The translations under genes were made by a program, and so were the position numbers. DNA of 11,369 nt from JADGGV01 sp035715725 (lineage in GTDB: Bacteria > Gemmatimonadota > Gemmatimonadetes > Longimicrobiales > RSA9). The notes beneath the pieces are model-generated. The model ran no database searches. It was not told the origin of the DNA and worked only from the letters and a program-made list of their open reading frames with translations. Each line of letters starts with the position of its first letter. The first letter of the stretch is position 1. Where the stretch lies: NCBI GenBank assembly GCA_035715725.1, contig DASTKT010000034.1, positions 1 through 11,369 on the forward strand. The letters are read 5' to 3'. Positions 4,504-11,369 of this stretch are shown piece after piece.

Positions 4504-6117
4504 TCAGGTAACGGGCTTCCGGCTGAGCACGCGCCCGTACCGCCCGGTGAACCTGCCGTCGTCCACGGCCACGCCGCCGTTCACGAGGATGTACTGCATC
4601 CCCTCGGCGAGCTGGTGCGGCTTCTCGTAGGTGGCTTTGTCGCGCACGCGGCTCGGGTCGAAGACCAGGATGTCGGCCTTCATCCCGGGGCGGATCCAAC
4701 CGCGGTCGTCGAGGTGGAAGACGGCCGCCGGGAGGCTCGTCATGCTGCGCACGGCCCACGGCAGGTCGATCACGTGCTCCTCTTCCACGTACTTGCGGAT
4801 CTTGCGCGGGAACGCGCCGTAGAAGCGCGGGTGCGGTACGCCGTCGTCCATGGCGACGAGGCCGCCGTCGGTGCACGTCATCGTCCACGGCTGGCGCATG
4901 AACGTGGCGATGTCGTGCTCGCTCATGTTGAAGGAGACGAGCCCCGCGTCGCCCTTCTTGAGCAGCTCCATGGCCAGGTCGATCGGGTCCGTGTTGCGCT
5001 CGCGGGCCACCTGGCCGAGCGTCTTCCCCTCGATGGAGTGGTCGGGCTCGTAGTCGCTGAACTGGAGGCGGTCGGCGCCGCCGCGGCGCTCGAGGTTGAC
5101 GAGCATGTCGGCGCGCATGCGCGCGCGCTCGGTCGCATCGCCGATGCGGCGGACGAGCGCGGTGTCGCCGCCGACCTGCGCCCAGCGCGGCACGAGCGCG
5201 CCGGTGATGCCGGTACCGGACGCTTCGTACGGGTACTGGTCGGCGTAGACCTGGATCCCCTGCTCGCGCGCCTGCTCGATGCGCTGCACGATGTGGTCGG
5301 AGAGCCCCCAGACGTGCGGCCCGAGCGCCTTGATGTGCGTCACGACGCCGGGGAGCTTGGCCTCCCGGGAGACCGTGATGACCTCGTCGACGGCGGCCAC
5401 CAGCCCGACCGTGTAGTCCGACTCGTCGCGGATGTGGCTCGTGTACACGCCGCCGAACTCGGAGGCGACCTTGGCCAGCTCGACGATCTCCGCCGTCTTC
5501 GAGTAGCTCGACGGCGCGTAGTACGGCCCGTCCGAGAGGCCGAACGCGCCGGCCTGCATCCCCTGCCGCACGAGCGAGCGCATGCGGTCCAGCTCCGCGG
5601 CCGACGGGTCGCGGTCGCTCATGCCGAGCACCGCGCCGCGCACGCTGCCGTGCGGCACCATGAGCGCCACGTTCACGCCGAGCGGGTTCTTCTCCAGCGC
5701 GGCGCGCTGCTTCACCAGGTCGACGGGGCCGCCGCCGTCCGGGTTCGCGAAGATCGTCGTGAGCCCCTGCGCCAGGAGCGGCTGCCCCTGCGCCAGCGCC
5801 GGCTTGGCCAGCCCCGGACCGGCGTGCGAGTGCACGTCGATGAAGCCCGGCGTGACGTACAGCCCCTTCGCGTCGATGACGCGCTTCGCGGTCGCGCCGC
5901 TCAGGTCACCGACGGCGGCGATGCGGTCCCCGGTCACGCCGACATCGGCGTAGAACCACGGGTTGCCGCTGCCGTCGAGCACGCGGCCGCCGCGGATCAG
6001 CACGTCGTACGCGGCGGGCGTAGCGGGCTTCGGCGCGGCGCCGCGGGGTCCGGCGCTCTGGGCGGCCGCCGGGACCGCCGCCGCCAGCAGGCACAGCGCG
6101 GCAAGGACCTTCCTCAT
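4504..6117 (-). CDS. Exported N-acyl-D-amino-acid deacylase-like amidohydrolase
   Basis: A 537-residue amidohydrolase of the D-aminoacylase family, which hydrolyses N-acyl groups from D-amino acids or related amides. Residues 1-20 form a signal peptide ending PAAAQ, so it is exported. The N-terminal beta domain (YDVLIRGGRVLDGSG, 37-51) leads to the metal site FIDVHSHAG (92-100) with HxH at 96-98. Further metal or active-site candidates are His228 in SHIRDE, His261 in VVTHIK and Asp417 in CTDGG, then HPRFYGAFPR as usual. The zinc-bridging Cys of characterised D-aminoacylases is not at its expected place: the strand reads TTIFANPDGGG (120-130). AGGAG just upstream supports the ATG at 6117. It is divergent from the prolyl oligopeptidase gene. 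Family is firm; the substrate could be an N-acyl-D-amino acid, a D-peptide or another amide. Confidence 0.92.
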   Translation of the reverse strand: MRKVLAALCLLAAAVPAAAQSAGPRGAAPKPATPAAYDVLIRGGRVLDGSGNPWFYADVGVTGDRIAAVGDLSGATAKRVIDAKGLYVTPGFIDVHSHAGPGLAKPALAQGQPLLAQGLTTIFANPDGGGPVDLVKQRAALEKNPLGVNVALMVPHGSVRGAVLGMSDRDPSAAELDRMRSLVRQGMQAGAFGLSDGPYYAPSSYSKTAEIVELAKVASEFGGVYTSHIRDESDYTVGLVAAVDEVITVSREAKLPGVVTHIKALGPHVWGLSDHIVQRIEQAREQGIQVYADQYPYEASGTGITGALVPRWAQVGGDTALVRRIGDATERARMRADMLVNLERRGGADRLQFSDYEPDHSIEGKTLGQVARERNTDPIDLAMELLKKGDAGLVSFNMSEHDIATFMRQPWTMTCTDGGLVAMDDGVPHPRFYGAFPRKIRKYVEEEHVIDLPWAVRSMTSLPAAVFHLDDRGWIRPGMKADILVFDPSRVRDKATYEKPHQLAEGMQYILVNGGVAVDDGRFTGRYGRVLSRKPVT

Positions 6118-6232
6118 TCCGGTCTCCTGGGTGGAGGGTTTGGATCCGTCGGCGCTCACGGGCCAGCCGCCGGTCGGGCCTCGGACGCTTCGGTCGTGTC
6201 GTGGAATGGCGGGGGTTGGTGATTTTCGCGGC

Positions 6233-6261
6233 AATGTAGCGCCCGCCGCGCGGGGCGTCGA
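6233..6261 (-). promoter_or_regulatory. Possible promoter of the D-aminoacylase-like gene
   Basis: On the minus strand TCGACG (6261-6256), a 17-base spacer and TACATT (6238-6233) match sigma-70-type boxes at four of six positions each. It would give a leader of about 110 bases. Weak evidence in GC-rich sequence. Confidence 0.35.
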
Positions 6262-6307
6262 GACGCGGCGCCGCCGACGACGCGAATGCAGGCGAACATC
6301 CGCGGCC

Positions 6308-6336
6308 TTGGCACCGGCGCTCTGTCGCAAGATATT
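6308..6336 (+). promoter_or_regulatory. Predicted promoter of the prolyl oligopeptidase gene
   Basis: TTGGCA (6308-6313), a 17-base spacer and GATATT (6331-6336) match the -35 and -10 consensus at five and four of six positions. Transcription would start near 6343, about 20 bases before the ATG, leaving room for the GGAGG ribosome site at 6354-6358. Confidence 0.55.
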
Positions 6337-6363
6337 CGGCGCACGCCCTCAACGGAGGATTCG

Positions 6364-8526
6364 ATGTCGAACGCACGCCGCATTCTCACGACCGCGCTCG
6401 CGTTCGCCGCGCTGCTCGCGCCGGCCGCGGCCCGGGCGCAGATCAAGCACGCGCCGCCCGCGTACCCGGAGACGCGCGCCGTGGATCACGTCGACGACTA
6501 CTTCGGGACGACGGTCGCCGATCCCTACCGCTGGATGGAGGACCTGAACTCGGCCGACGTCGCCGCGTGGGTGCGCGCCGAGAACGCCGTCTCCGAGAGC
6601 CACCTCTCCGCGCTGCCGATGCGCGCCTGGTTCAAGGACCGCATCACCGCGCTCTGGAACTACCCGAAGGTCACGGTCCCCACGCGCCGGGCGGGGCGCC
6701 TCTTCTACAGCCGCAACAGCGGGCTCCAGCGGCAGAGCGTGGTGTACACGCGTGCGACGCCGACCGCGCCCGAGCGCGTGGTCATCGACCCCAACACCTT
6801 CTCCGCGGACGGCCGCCTCGCGCTCGCCGGCTTCTCCCCGGCCCCCGACGGCAAGCACTTCGTCTACGGCATCTCCGAGGGCGGCGCCGACTGGCGCACG
6901 CTCTACGTGCGCGAGCTCGAAACCGGCCGCCAGCTCCCGGACACCGTGCGCTGGCTCAAGGGCGGCGGCATGAGCTGGACGAAGGACGGCGCCGGCTTCT
7001 ACTACTCGCGATTCCCGACGCCCGAGCCCGGCAAGCAGCTCCAGAACGCGATCCGCGACGAGAAGATCTACTACCACCGCCTCGGCACGCCGCAGTCCGC
7101 GGACGTCCTGATCTACGAGCGCCCCGACCAGCCGGACTGGTTCGTCGGCGGCGCCGTGACCGACGACGGGCGCTACCTCTTCGTCTACGTGAACCGCGGC
7201 ACCGAGACGCAGAACCGGCTCTACCTCGCCGAGCTCGGCGACCCGCTGCATCCGAAGGTCGACGCGAGGGTCCGGCCGCTCTTCGACGAGGGCGACGCGT
7301 CGTACTCGCCGATCGGCAACGTCGGCAGCACGATCTACATGCAGACCGACCGCGGCGCGCCGAACCAGAAGATCGTCGCCTTCGACCTCGCCACCCCGGA
7401 GCAGTGGCGCACGATCGTGCCCGAGCGGCCGGCACCGATCGCCGACGTCGCGCTCATGAAGGGGCGCCTCGCGGTCCAGTACCTCGAGGACGTGAAGGCC
7501 CGCGTCCGGCTCTACGACCTGGGTGGCAAGGAGCTGGGCGAGATCGCACTCCCCGGGATCGGCACCGTCCAGGGGATGAGCGCGCGCCCCGACCTGCCCG
7601 ACCTCTACTACGCCTTCACCTCGCCGCTCTATCCGACGACGGTCTTCCACTACGACCCCGCCACCGGCAAGAGCAGCGCGTTCGAGGCGCCGGAGCTCGC
7701 CTCCTTCGACCCGAGCCGCTACGAGACGCGCGAGGTCTTCGCGACGTCGAAGGACGGCACGCGCGTCCCGCTCTTCATCACCCTGAAGAAGGGGCTGGCG
7801 CTGGACGGCTCCAACCCCGCCATGATCTACGGCTACGGCGGCTTCGACATCAGCACGACGCCGAGCTTCCGCCCCGACGTCGTCGCCTGGCTCGAGCGGG
7901 GTGGGATCTGGGCCACCGCCAGCATGCGCGGCGGGGGCGAGTACGGCGAGGCGTGGCACCGCGCGGGGATGTTCGAGAGGAAGCAGAACGTCTTCGACGA
8001 CTTCATCGCCGCCGCCGAGTACCTCGTGAAGGAGCGCTACACCGCGCCCTCGAGGCTCGCGATGATGGGCGGCTCCAACGGCGGGCTCCTCGTCGGCGCC
8101 GTCGAGGAGCAGCGCCCCGACCTCTTCGCCGTCGCGCTCCCCGCCGTCGGCGTCATGGACATGCTGCGCTACCACCTGTTCACCGGCGGCGGCGCGTGGG
8201 CCACCGAGTATGGCTCCTCCGCCGACTCGACCCAGTTCCGCTACCTCGTGAAGTACTCGCCGGTGCACAACGTGAAGCCGGGCGTCTGCTACCCCGCCAC
8301 GCTCGTCACGACCGCCGACCACGACGACCGCGTCGTGCCGAGCCACTCGTTCAAGTTCACGGCGACGATGCAGGCGGCCCAGTCGAAGGTTCCGGGATGC
8401 GACCGCCCGATCCTCATCCGCGTGGAGACCGAGGGCTCGCACGGCTACCGCCCGACCGACAAGCGCATCGCCGAGCTGGCCGACGAGTGGGCGTTCACCG
8501 CCGCGAACGTGGGGATGAGGCCGTAG
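6364..8526 (+). CDS. Exported prolyl oligopeptidase (family S9A)
   Basis: A 720-residue serine peptidase that cleaves short peptides after proline. The first ~26 residues form a signal peptide ending AARAQ, so it acts in the periplasm or outside. An N-terminal cap follows (DHVDDYFGTTVADPYRWMED), then the seven-bladed beta-propeller to about residue 450, then the alpha/beta-hydrolase domain. The catalytic triad is visible: Ser571 in GGSNGG, Asp654 in ADHDDRVVP and His693 in GSHGYR. The GYGGF oxyanion region is present. Length is normal for S9A plus a leader. The start at 6364 is chosen over the in-frame ATG at 6286 because GGAGG (6354-6358) precedes it and the signal peptide begins there. It is divergent from a D-aminoacylase-like gene with 246 bases between start codons. 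An 11-bp hairpin follows the stop. Very secure family call. Confidence 0.97.
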   Translation: MSNARRILTTALAFAALLAPAAARAQIKHAPPAYPETRAVDHVDDYFGTTVADPYRWMEDLNSADVAAWVRAENAVSESHLSALPMRAWFKDRITALWNYPKVTVPTRRAGRLFYSRNSGLQRQSVVYTRATPTAPERVVIDPNTFSADGRLALAGFSPAPDGKHFVYGISEGGADWRTLYVRELETGRQLPDTVRWLKGGGMSWTKDGAGFYYSRFPTPEPGKQLQNAIRDEKIYYHRLGTPQSADVLIYERPDQPDWFVGGAVTDDGRYLFVYVNRGTETQNRLYLAELGDPLHPKVDARVRPLFDEGDASYSPIGNVGSTIYMQTDRGAPNQKIVAFDLATPEQWRTIVPERPAPIADVALMKGRLAVQYLEDVKARVRLYDLGGKELGEIALPGIGTVQGMSARPDLPDLYYAFTSPLYPTTVFHYDPATGKSSAFEAPELASFDPSRYETREVFATSKDGTRVPLFITLKKGLALDGSNPAMIYGYGGFDISTTPSFRPDVVAWLERGGIWATASMRGGGEYGEAWHRAGMFERKQNVFDDFIAAAEYLVKERYTAPSRLAMMGGSNGGLLVGAVEEQRPDLFAVALPAVGVMDMLRYHLFTGGGAWATEYGSSADSTQFRYLVKYSPVHNVKPGVCYPATLVTTADHDDRVVPSHSFKFTATMQAAQSKVPGCDRPILIRVETEGSHGYRPTDKRIAELADEWAFTAANVGMRP

Positions 8527-8537
8527 CGCCCCTTGAA

Positions 8538-8567
8538 GGGCGCGGGCCCCTCGACCGGCCCGCGCCC
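8538..8567 (+). terminator. Hairpin after the prolyl oligopeptidase gene
   Basis: Perfect 11-bp stem GGGCGCGGGCC (8538-8548) and GGCCCGCGCCC (8557-8567) with an 8-base loop, starting 12 bases after the stop codon. No T-run follows, so it may stabilise the mRNA end or act as a non-canonical terminator. Confidence 0.5.
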
Positions 8568-8577
8568 GTCCCCGCGC

Positions 8578-8744
8578 AAGCAGTTCCCGCGTGCGCTTGC
8601 GCGCCCGCTTGCGCGCCCGGCCGTTCGCCGGAGGGGGCGAGCGGGGGAGTGGAGGAGTGGGGGAAATGGAAGTCGCCCACTCCCCCGCTCTTCCACTCTC
8701 CCCCTCCGATGCCGAGCCGGGCGCGCAAGCGCAAGCGCAAGCGG
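8578..8744. repeat. Compound hairpin repeat element, copy A
   Basis: Two nested inverted repeats. Outer arms are CTTGCGCGCCCGGC (8608-8621) and GCCGGGCGCGCAAG (8716-8729). Inner arms are GAGCGGGGGAGTGG (8639-8652) and CCACTCCCCCGCTC (8677-8690). The left flank 8578-8619 matches the reverse complement of 10341-10382 at 41 of 42 bases. The element fills the convergent gap between the prolyl oligopeptidase and the serine hydrolase, so both transcripts would end in it. It is probably a member of a genome-wide dispersed hairpin family; no transposase is present. Confidence 0.85.
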
Positions 8745-8761
8745 ATGGTCTCCGGGCGGCC

Positions 8762-10192
8762 TCAGTTGCCCTTCCGCTCGAACCGGATGTTCCTCACCCT
8801 CCCCGCCTCCACCGTGAACGCGCGCGGTGCGCCGCCGTCGCGCACGAAATGCAGCGTGAGCATCCCGGCCTTGAACGTGTCCGGACCGGTCGGCTCGAGC
8901 GGGGTGACCGGCGTGATCGGGCGCTTCAGCGTCAGCTGGCGGCCGTCGGAGGCGACGCGGTACGTCGCGTCCAGCTCCGGGCTGTAGTAGTCCCCGGCGA
9001 ACGCGGCGAGGTCGGCGGGCGCGGGCGCCGCGGCCGCGTCCGGCGCGGCCTTGGCGGGCGCCGCCTTCGCCGCGGGCGGCGCGCCCATCTGCGAGCCGAG
9101 GTAGACCTCCGCGACCTTCTGGGCGAGGCCGCCGGGCTGGATGGCGCCCAGGTTGCACTGCAGCGCCACGGTGAAGTGCTGGTCCGGGAAGCGCATCAGC
9201 TCGGCCTTGTAGCCCATCATCGAGCCGCCGTGCTCGGTGACGCGCAGCCCGCGGTAGGAGGTGATGTTGTTCGCGAACGCGTACATGAGCGTGTCGCCGT
9301 TCGCGAGCACGCCGCGCGTGTGGATCAGCTTCTGGAGCGCCTCGCCGCCGACCGTGTGCGTGTAGTAGTTGTCGTCCCACTTCCGCAGGTCGTCCATCGT
9401 GGTGTAGAGCCCGCCGGCGCCGATCTTGTCGAAGTTCTGGACGTAGCTGATGCGGAAGCCGCCCTTGTCGTCCTTCTCGTAGCTCATCGCGCGCCACTTC
9501 ATGATGTGGCCGGGGTCGTCGTGGAAGTGCGTGTGCGTCATCCCGAGCGGCTGGAAGAGCAGCTCGTCCGCCGCGTCGCGCAGCGACTTCCCCGTCACCC
9601 GCTCGACGATCTGCCCGAGCAGCCAGTACCCCGAGTTGCTGTAGAGGTAGTCGGTGCCCGGCTTGAAGTTCAGCTCCTTCTGCCGGGCGATGAGCGCGAG
9701 CGCGTCCTCGTCCGTCAGCACGTCCTCCAGCCGCAGCCCGCCCAGCTCCATGAGCGTGTACATGTCCCGCAGGCCGCTCGTGTGGTGGATCAGGTTGCGG
9801 ATCGTGATCGGCGTGCCGTAGTCCGGCAGCTCCGGGATGTATCTCCGCACGTCGTCGTCCAGCGACAGCTTCCCCTGCAGCGACAGCATCGCCACCGTGG
9901 CCGCCGTGAACTGCTTCGACACCGACCCCACGTAGTAGACGAGCTTCGGCGAGTTCGGGATGTCGTAGTCGAGGTTCGCCATCCCGTAGCCGCGCTCGTA
10001 GATGAAGCGGCCGTCCCGCAGCACGCCCAGCACGCACCCCGGCGACGTCGGCTTGTCGTACTCCGCGAAGATGCGGTCGACCCGCGGGTTCGCGGGGAAG
10101 GACTGCGCCAGCGCCGGCGCCGCGCCGGCCAGGAGCGTAGCGATAACCGCGAGCGGCGCCGCGGCGCGCAAGCGGGAATATCGACGGGTCAT
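8762..10192 (-). CDS. Exported serine hydrolase, class C beta-lactamase/DD-peptidase fold
   Basis: A 476-residue protein of the beta-lactamase (Pfam Beta-lactamase, S12-like) family, which includes D-Ala-D-Ala carboxypeptidases, D-aminopeptidases and esterases. A signal peptide ends near PALAQ (26-30). The catalytic SxxK motif is S90-V-S-K93, the second motif is Y184-S-N, and the third-motif position is HGG in VTEHGGSMMGY. The HHTSGL loop is at 136-141. After the catalytic domain comes an Ala/Pro/Lys linker (PPAAKAAPAKAAPDAAAAPA) and a C-terminal beta domain of about 90 residues (LAAFAGDYYSPELDATYRV...), as in other family members. The ATG at 10192 has GGAGG five bases upstream on the minus strand; the frame extends further upstream only through repeat sequence. 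It is flanked by inverted repeat copies A and B. True beta-lactamase activity is unlikely; the substrate is unknown. Confidence 0.93.
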   Translation of the reverse strand: MTRRYSRLRAAAPLAVIATLLAGAAPALAQSFPANPRVDRIFAEYDKPTSPGCVLGVLRDGRFIYERGYGMANLDYDIPNSPKLVYYVGSVSKQFTAATVAMLSLQGKLSLDDDVRRYIPELPDYGTPITIRNLIHHTSGLRDMYTLMELGGLRLEDVLTDEDALALIARQKELNFKPGTDYLYSNSGYWLLGQIVERVTGKSLRDAADELLFQPLGMTHTHFHDDPGHIMKWRAMSYEKDDKGGFRISYVQNFDKIGAGGLYTTMDDLRKWDDNYYTHTVGGEALQKLIHTRGVLANGDTLMYAFANNITSYRGLRVTEHGGSMMGYKAELMRFPDQHFTVALQCNLGAIQPGGLAQKVAEVYLGSQMGAPPAAKAAPAKAAPDAAAAPAPADLAAFAGDYYSPELDATYRVASDGRQLTLKRPITPVTPLEPTGPDTFKAGMLTLHFVRDGGAPRAFTVEAGRVRNIRFERKGN

Positions 10193-10220
10193 CTCAACCT
10201 CCGAAGGAAGGATGCGCGGG

Positions 10221-10233
10221 CGATACGTTATCG
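10221..10233. promoter_or_regulatory. Small palindrome before the serine hydrolase gene
   Basis: CGATACGTTATCG has 5-bp inverted arms (CGATA/TATCG) and a 3-base centre. It sits 29 bases before the start codon and next to repeat copy B. On the minus strand it contains the -10-like GATAAC, but I see no fitting -35, which would fall within the repeat. A promoter or operator role is only a possibility. Confidence 0.25.
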
Positions 10234-10238
10234 GTTTT

Positions 10239-10382
10239 CCCGCTTGCGCTTGCGCGCCCGCGCCCGGCGCTTCTGCCGAGTGGGCGAGCGGATGAGCGGG
10301 AGAGTGGGTGAGACGACGATCACCCCCTCCGCCGAACAGCCGGGCGCGCAAGCGGGCGCGCAAGCGCAAGCGGGAACTGCTT
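10239..10382. repeat. Compound hairpin repeat element, copy B
   Basis: Outer arms 10239-10260 and 10353-10374 are an exact 22-bp inverted repeat (core CGCTTGCGCTTGCGCGCCCG). The interior holds G/T-rich GAGTGGGCGAGCG and GCGGGAGAGTGGGTGAG runs facing CACCCCCTCC. Its right side 10341-10382 is an inverted copy of 8578-8619 (41 of 42), and similarity continues into 10321-10340. It lies between the SusD-like gene's 3' end and the serine hydrolase start. Same family as the element at 8578-8744. Confidence 0.85.
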
Positions 10383-10392
10383 TAGTGATTCA

Positions 10393-10460
10393 TCCTACCC
10401 GTACCCATACCCGGTCTTTCTCATAGAACGGACCGGGTACGGGTAGGGGTACGGGCATAG
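10393..10460 (-). repeat. Hexamer-rich hairpin after the SusD-like gene
   Basis: Short period-6 runs based on TACCCG/TACCCA (about 10396-10413) face GGGTAC/GGGTAG runs (about 10434-10455). The core stem TACCCGGTC (10408-10416) and GACCGGGTA (10431-10439) is perfect, with a 14-base loop. It lies just beyond the stop codon of the minus-strand SusD-like gene and may form its 3' hairpin. No clear T-run follows. Confidence 0.6.
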
Positions 10461-10477
10461 GAACGTGGCAAAGCGAC

Positions 10478-11369
10478 TCACGTCTTGATGTTCGGATTCC
10501 CGGTGCGCTCCACCACCGGGAGCGCGAAGCAGGTCGTGTTGCCGTACGGCACGCCGGTGTGGTCCACGGCGTTCGGGTGGATCGAGCCGGGCTCGCCACG
10601 GAACGGGATGTTCCACTTCGTGCCGCGGAAGCGCAGGTGGTCGTTCAGGCGGTGGCCGCCCTCGAGGAAGAGCTCGCGGCGGCGCTCCTCGATGACCTGC
10701 GCGATGACCTGGTCCTGCGTCTCGGCGCCCGCCGCGTCGTAGGCCGGGATGTTCGCCGCGGTGTGGAACGCGTTGATGATCTTGCGCGCCGTCGCCAGGT
10801 CACCGGTGCGGGCCGACGCCTCCGCGATGAAGAGCTGCGCCTCCTTGTACGAGGCGAGCAGGAGCGGGTTGGAGCGCGCCGTGAACTTGTCCGCCGGGAA
10901 GTAGTGCGGCGTGGCGTTGTCGAAGCCGAGGCGCCCACTGGTCGTGATCTTGACGCGCGGGTCGGGGACGCCGCCCCAGGTCAGGCCGCGGTAGTTCGGC
11001 GCGACCGAGGCGTGCCGGCCCTGCGAGCAGGTGATGTACTCGCAGATCGCGTTGTAGCGCCGCGGATCCGACTCGTCGCGCGTCACGTTCTTGACGTAGC
11101 CGGGCGGCACCTTCGACGCGTCCGCGATGCTCCCGGCGAAGTCGCCGAGGTCGAGGCGCACCCGCGCCCGGCCGACCAGCGCCATGTTCACGATGTCGGC
11201 GGAGCTGGCCTGCGTCCCGAGGGTGATGGCGTCGGTGAAGCGGGCCTCCGCCACCTTGAGCACGTCCTTCGGCTGCATGAGCGGGCCGCCGTCCAGCGCC
11301 ATCTCGCAGAAGCCCTCGCCCAGCGCCACGAGCGCGAAGCCGCCGAACGCGCGCACCGTCGCCTTCAGC
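10478..11369 (-). CDS. SusD/RagB-family outer-membrane lipoprotein, 3' part
   Basis: The C-terminal 296 residues of a SusD/RagB-type surface lipoprotein, which captures nutrients (glycans or peptides) for a TonB-dependent SusC partner. The start lies beyond the right edge. Seen are a TPR-like helical repeat segment (AEARFTDAIT... ARVRLDLGDFAGSIADASKVP), a middle part with a Cys pair (ICEYITCSQ) and the hallmark C-terminal segment EERRRELFLEGGHRL followed by NDHLRFRG. A YKEAQLFIAEASARTGDLATA helix pair precedes it, as usual in the family. The frame is continuous to 11369 (upstream residues LKAT), so the GTG at 11356 is not a true start. The SusC-like receptor is expected directly upstream, outside the window. 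Downstream lie repeat hairpins and the serine hydrolase, suggesting a peptide-uptake setting; the cargo is unknown. Confidence 0.92.
   Translation of the reverse strand, partial: LKATVRAFGGFALVALGEGFCEMALDGGPLMQPKDVLKVAEARFTDAITLGTQASSADIVNMALVGRARVRLDLGDFAGSIADASKVPPGYVKNVTRDESDPRRYNAICEYITCSQGRHASVAPNYRGLTWGGVPDPRVKITTSGRLGFDNATPHYFPADKFTARSNPLLLASYKEAQLFIAEASARTGDLATARKIINAFHTAANIPAYDAAGAETQDQVIAQVIEERRRELFLEGGHRLNDHLRFRGTKWNIPFRGEPGSIHPNAVDHTGVPYGNTTCFALPVVERTGNPNIKT

Noticed and set aside
3848..4888. Extension of the ligase remnant upstream to 4888 as a 346-residue protein
   Set aside because: Upstream of the ATG at 4291 the frame reads through the 8-bp repeat and the 3' end of the D-aminoacylase gene in another frame, with no ligase similarity.
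4267..6222. Long + strand open frame (about 650 codons) opposite the D-aminoacylase-like gene
   Set aside because: Antisense shadow of a real gene in GC-rich DNA. It is rich in Arg/His/Val/Ala, has no domain or ribosome site, and runs through the 8-bp tandem repeat.
6349..8442. Minus-strand open frame of about 700 codons opposite the prolyl oligopeptidase
   Set aside because: Low-complexity product forced by the third-position GC bias of the true gene, whose catalytic motifs are intact on the + strand.
6567..8987. Second + strand open frame of about 800 codons overlapping the prolyl oligopeptidase
   Set aside because: Arg-rich frame-shifted shadow without any recognisable family; it continues through hairpin copy A.
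8762..10192. Antibiotic-resistance beta-lactamase
   Set aside because: The third motif is HGG and a C-terminal extra domain is present, as in the broad serine hydrolase/D-aminopeptidase group rather than in AmpC-type beta-lactamases.
8762..10369. Longer serine hydrolase starting inside repeat copy B
   Set aside because: The extra N-terminal part is translated repeat sequence. The signal peptide and GGAGG ribosome site both point to the ATG at 10192.

Overview
The window is very GC-rich DNA with a strong G/C preference at third codon positions. It combines a SusD/RagB-type outer-membrane lipoprotein with exported serine peptidases, an exported D-aminoacylase-type amidohydrolase and small Thr-rich lipoproteins. 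SusD in such a GC-rich genome, together with many exported peptide hydrolases and intergenic G/T-rich tandem hairpins, best fits a Gemmatimonadota bacterium. This is inferred from gene content and composition; no rRNA or other phylogenetic marker is present.

Layout. Positions 1-1652 hold no convincing gene. This stretch is a mosaic of repeats: a 10-bp tandem (41-86), a 13-bp tandem (305-405), and at least four diverged copies of an ~75-90-bp unit in both orientations (423-939). A VOC/PhnB-like protein follows on the + strand (1653-2066). It converges on a two-gene minus-strand operon, an ArsR-family regulator (2840-3163) overlapping an SRPBCC/AHSA1-like protein (2340-2843) by 4 bp, with a strong terminator between at 2183-2218. 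Two 16-bp palindromes lie over the ArsR start codon and promoter and look like autoregulatory operators. Next on the minus strand are a 77-residue lipoprotein (3461-3694) with its own terminator, and a 147-residue ATP-dependent DNA ligase remnant (3848-4291) that joins the N-terminal tip directly to the C-terminal OB-fold and lacks the whole catalytic domain.

The right half is an exported peptide-degradation neighbourhood. An N-acyl-D-amino-acid deacylase-like amidohydrolase (minus, 4504-6117) is divergent from a prolyl oligopeptidase (plus, 6364-8526). Beyond these lie a class C beta-lactamase/DD-peptidase-fold serine hydrolase (minus, 8762-10192) and the C-terminal part of a SusD-like protein (minus, 10478 to beyond the window edge). 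A plausible joint role is uptake and hydrolysis of peptides, including proline- and D-residue-containing ones. All three enzymes have signal peptides.

The most distinctive non-coding feature is a family of large imperfect hairpins in the gene junctions at 4341-4500, 8578-8744 and 10239-10382, all built on 'GGGGGAGTGG'-like inner arms. The last two also share 'CGCTTGCGCTTGCGCGCCCG'-like outer arms and form a near-identical 42-bp inverted repeat around the serine hydrolase gene. I found no convincing defence system, CRISPR array, tRNA, rRNA or transposase. The points most worth follow-up are the internally deleted ligase, the ArsR tandem operators and the repeat families.
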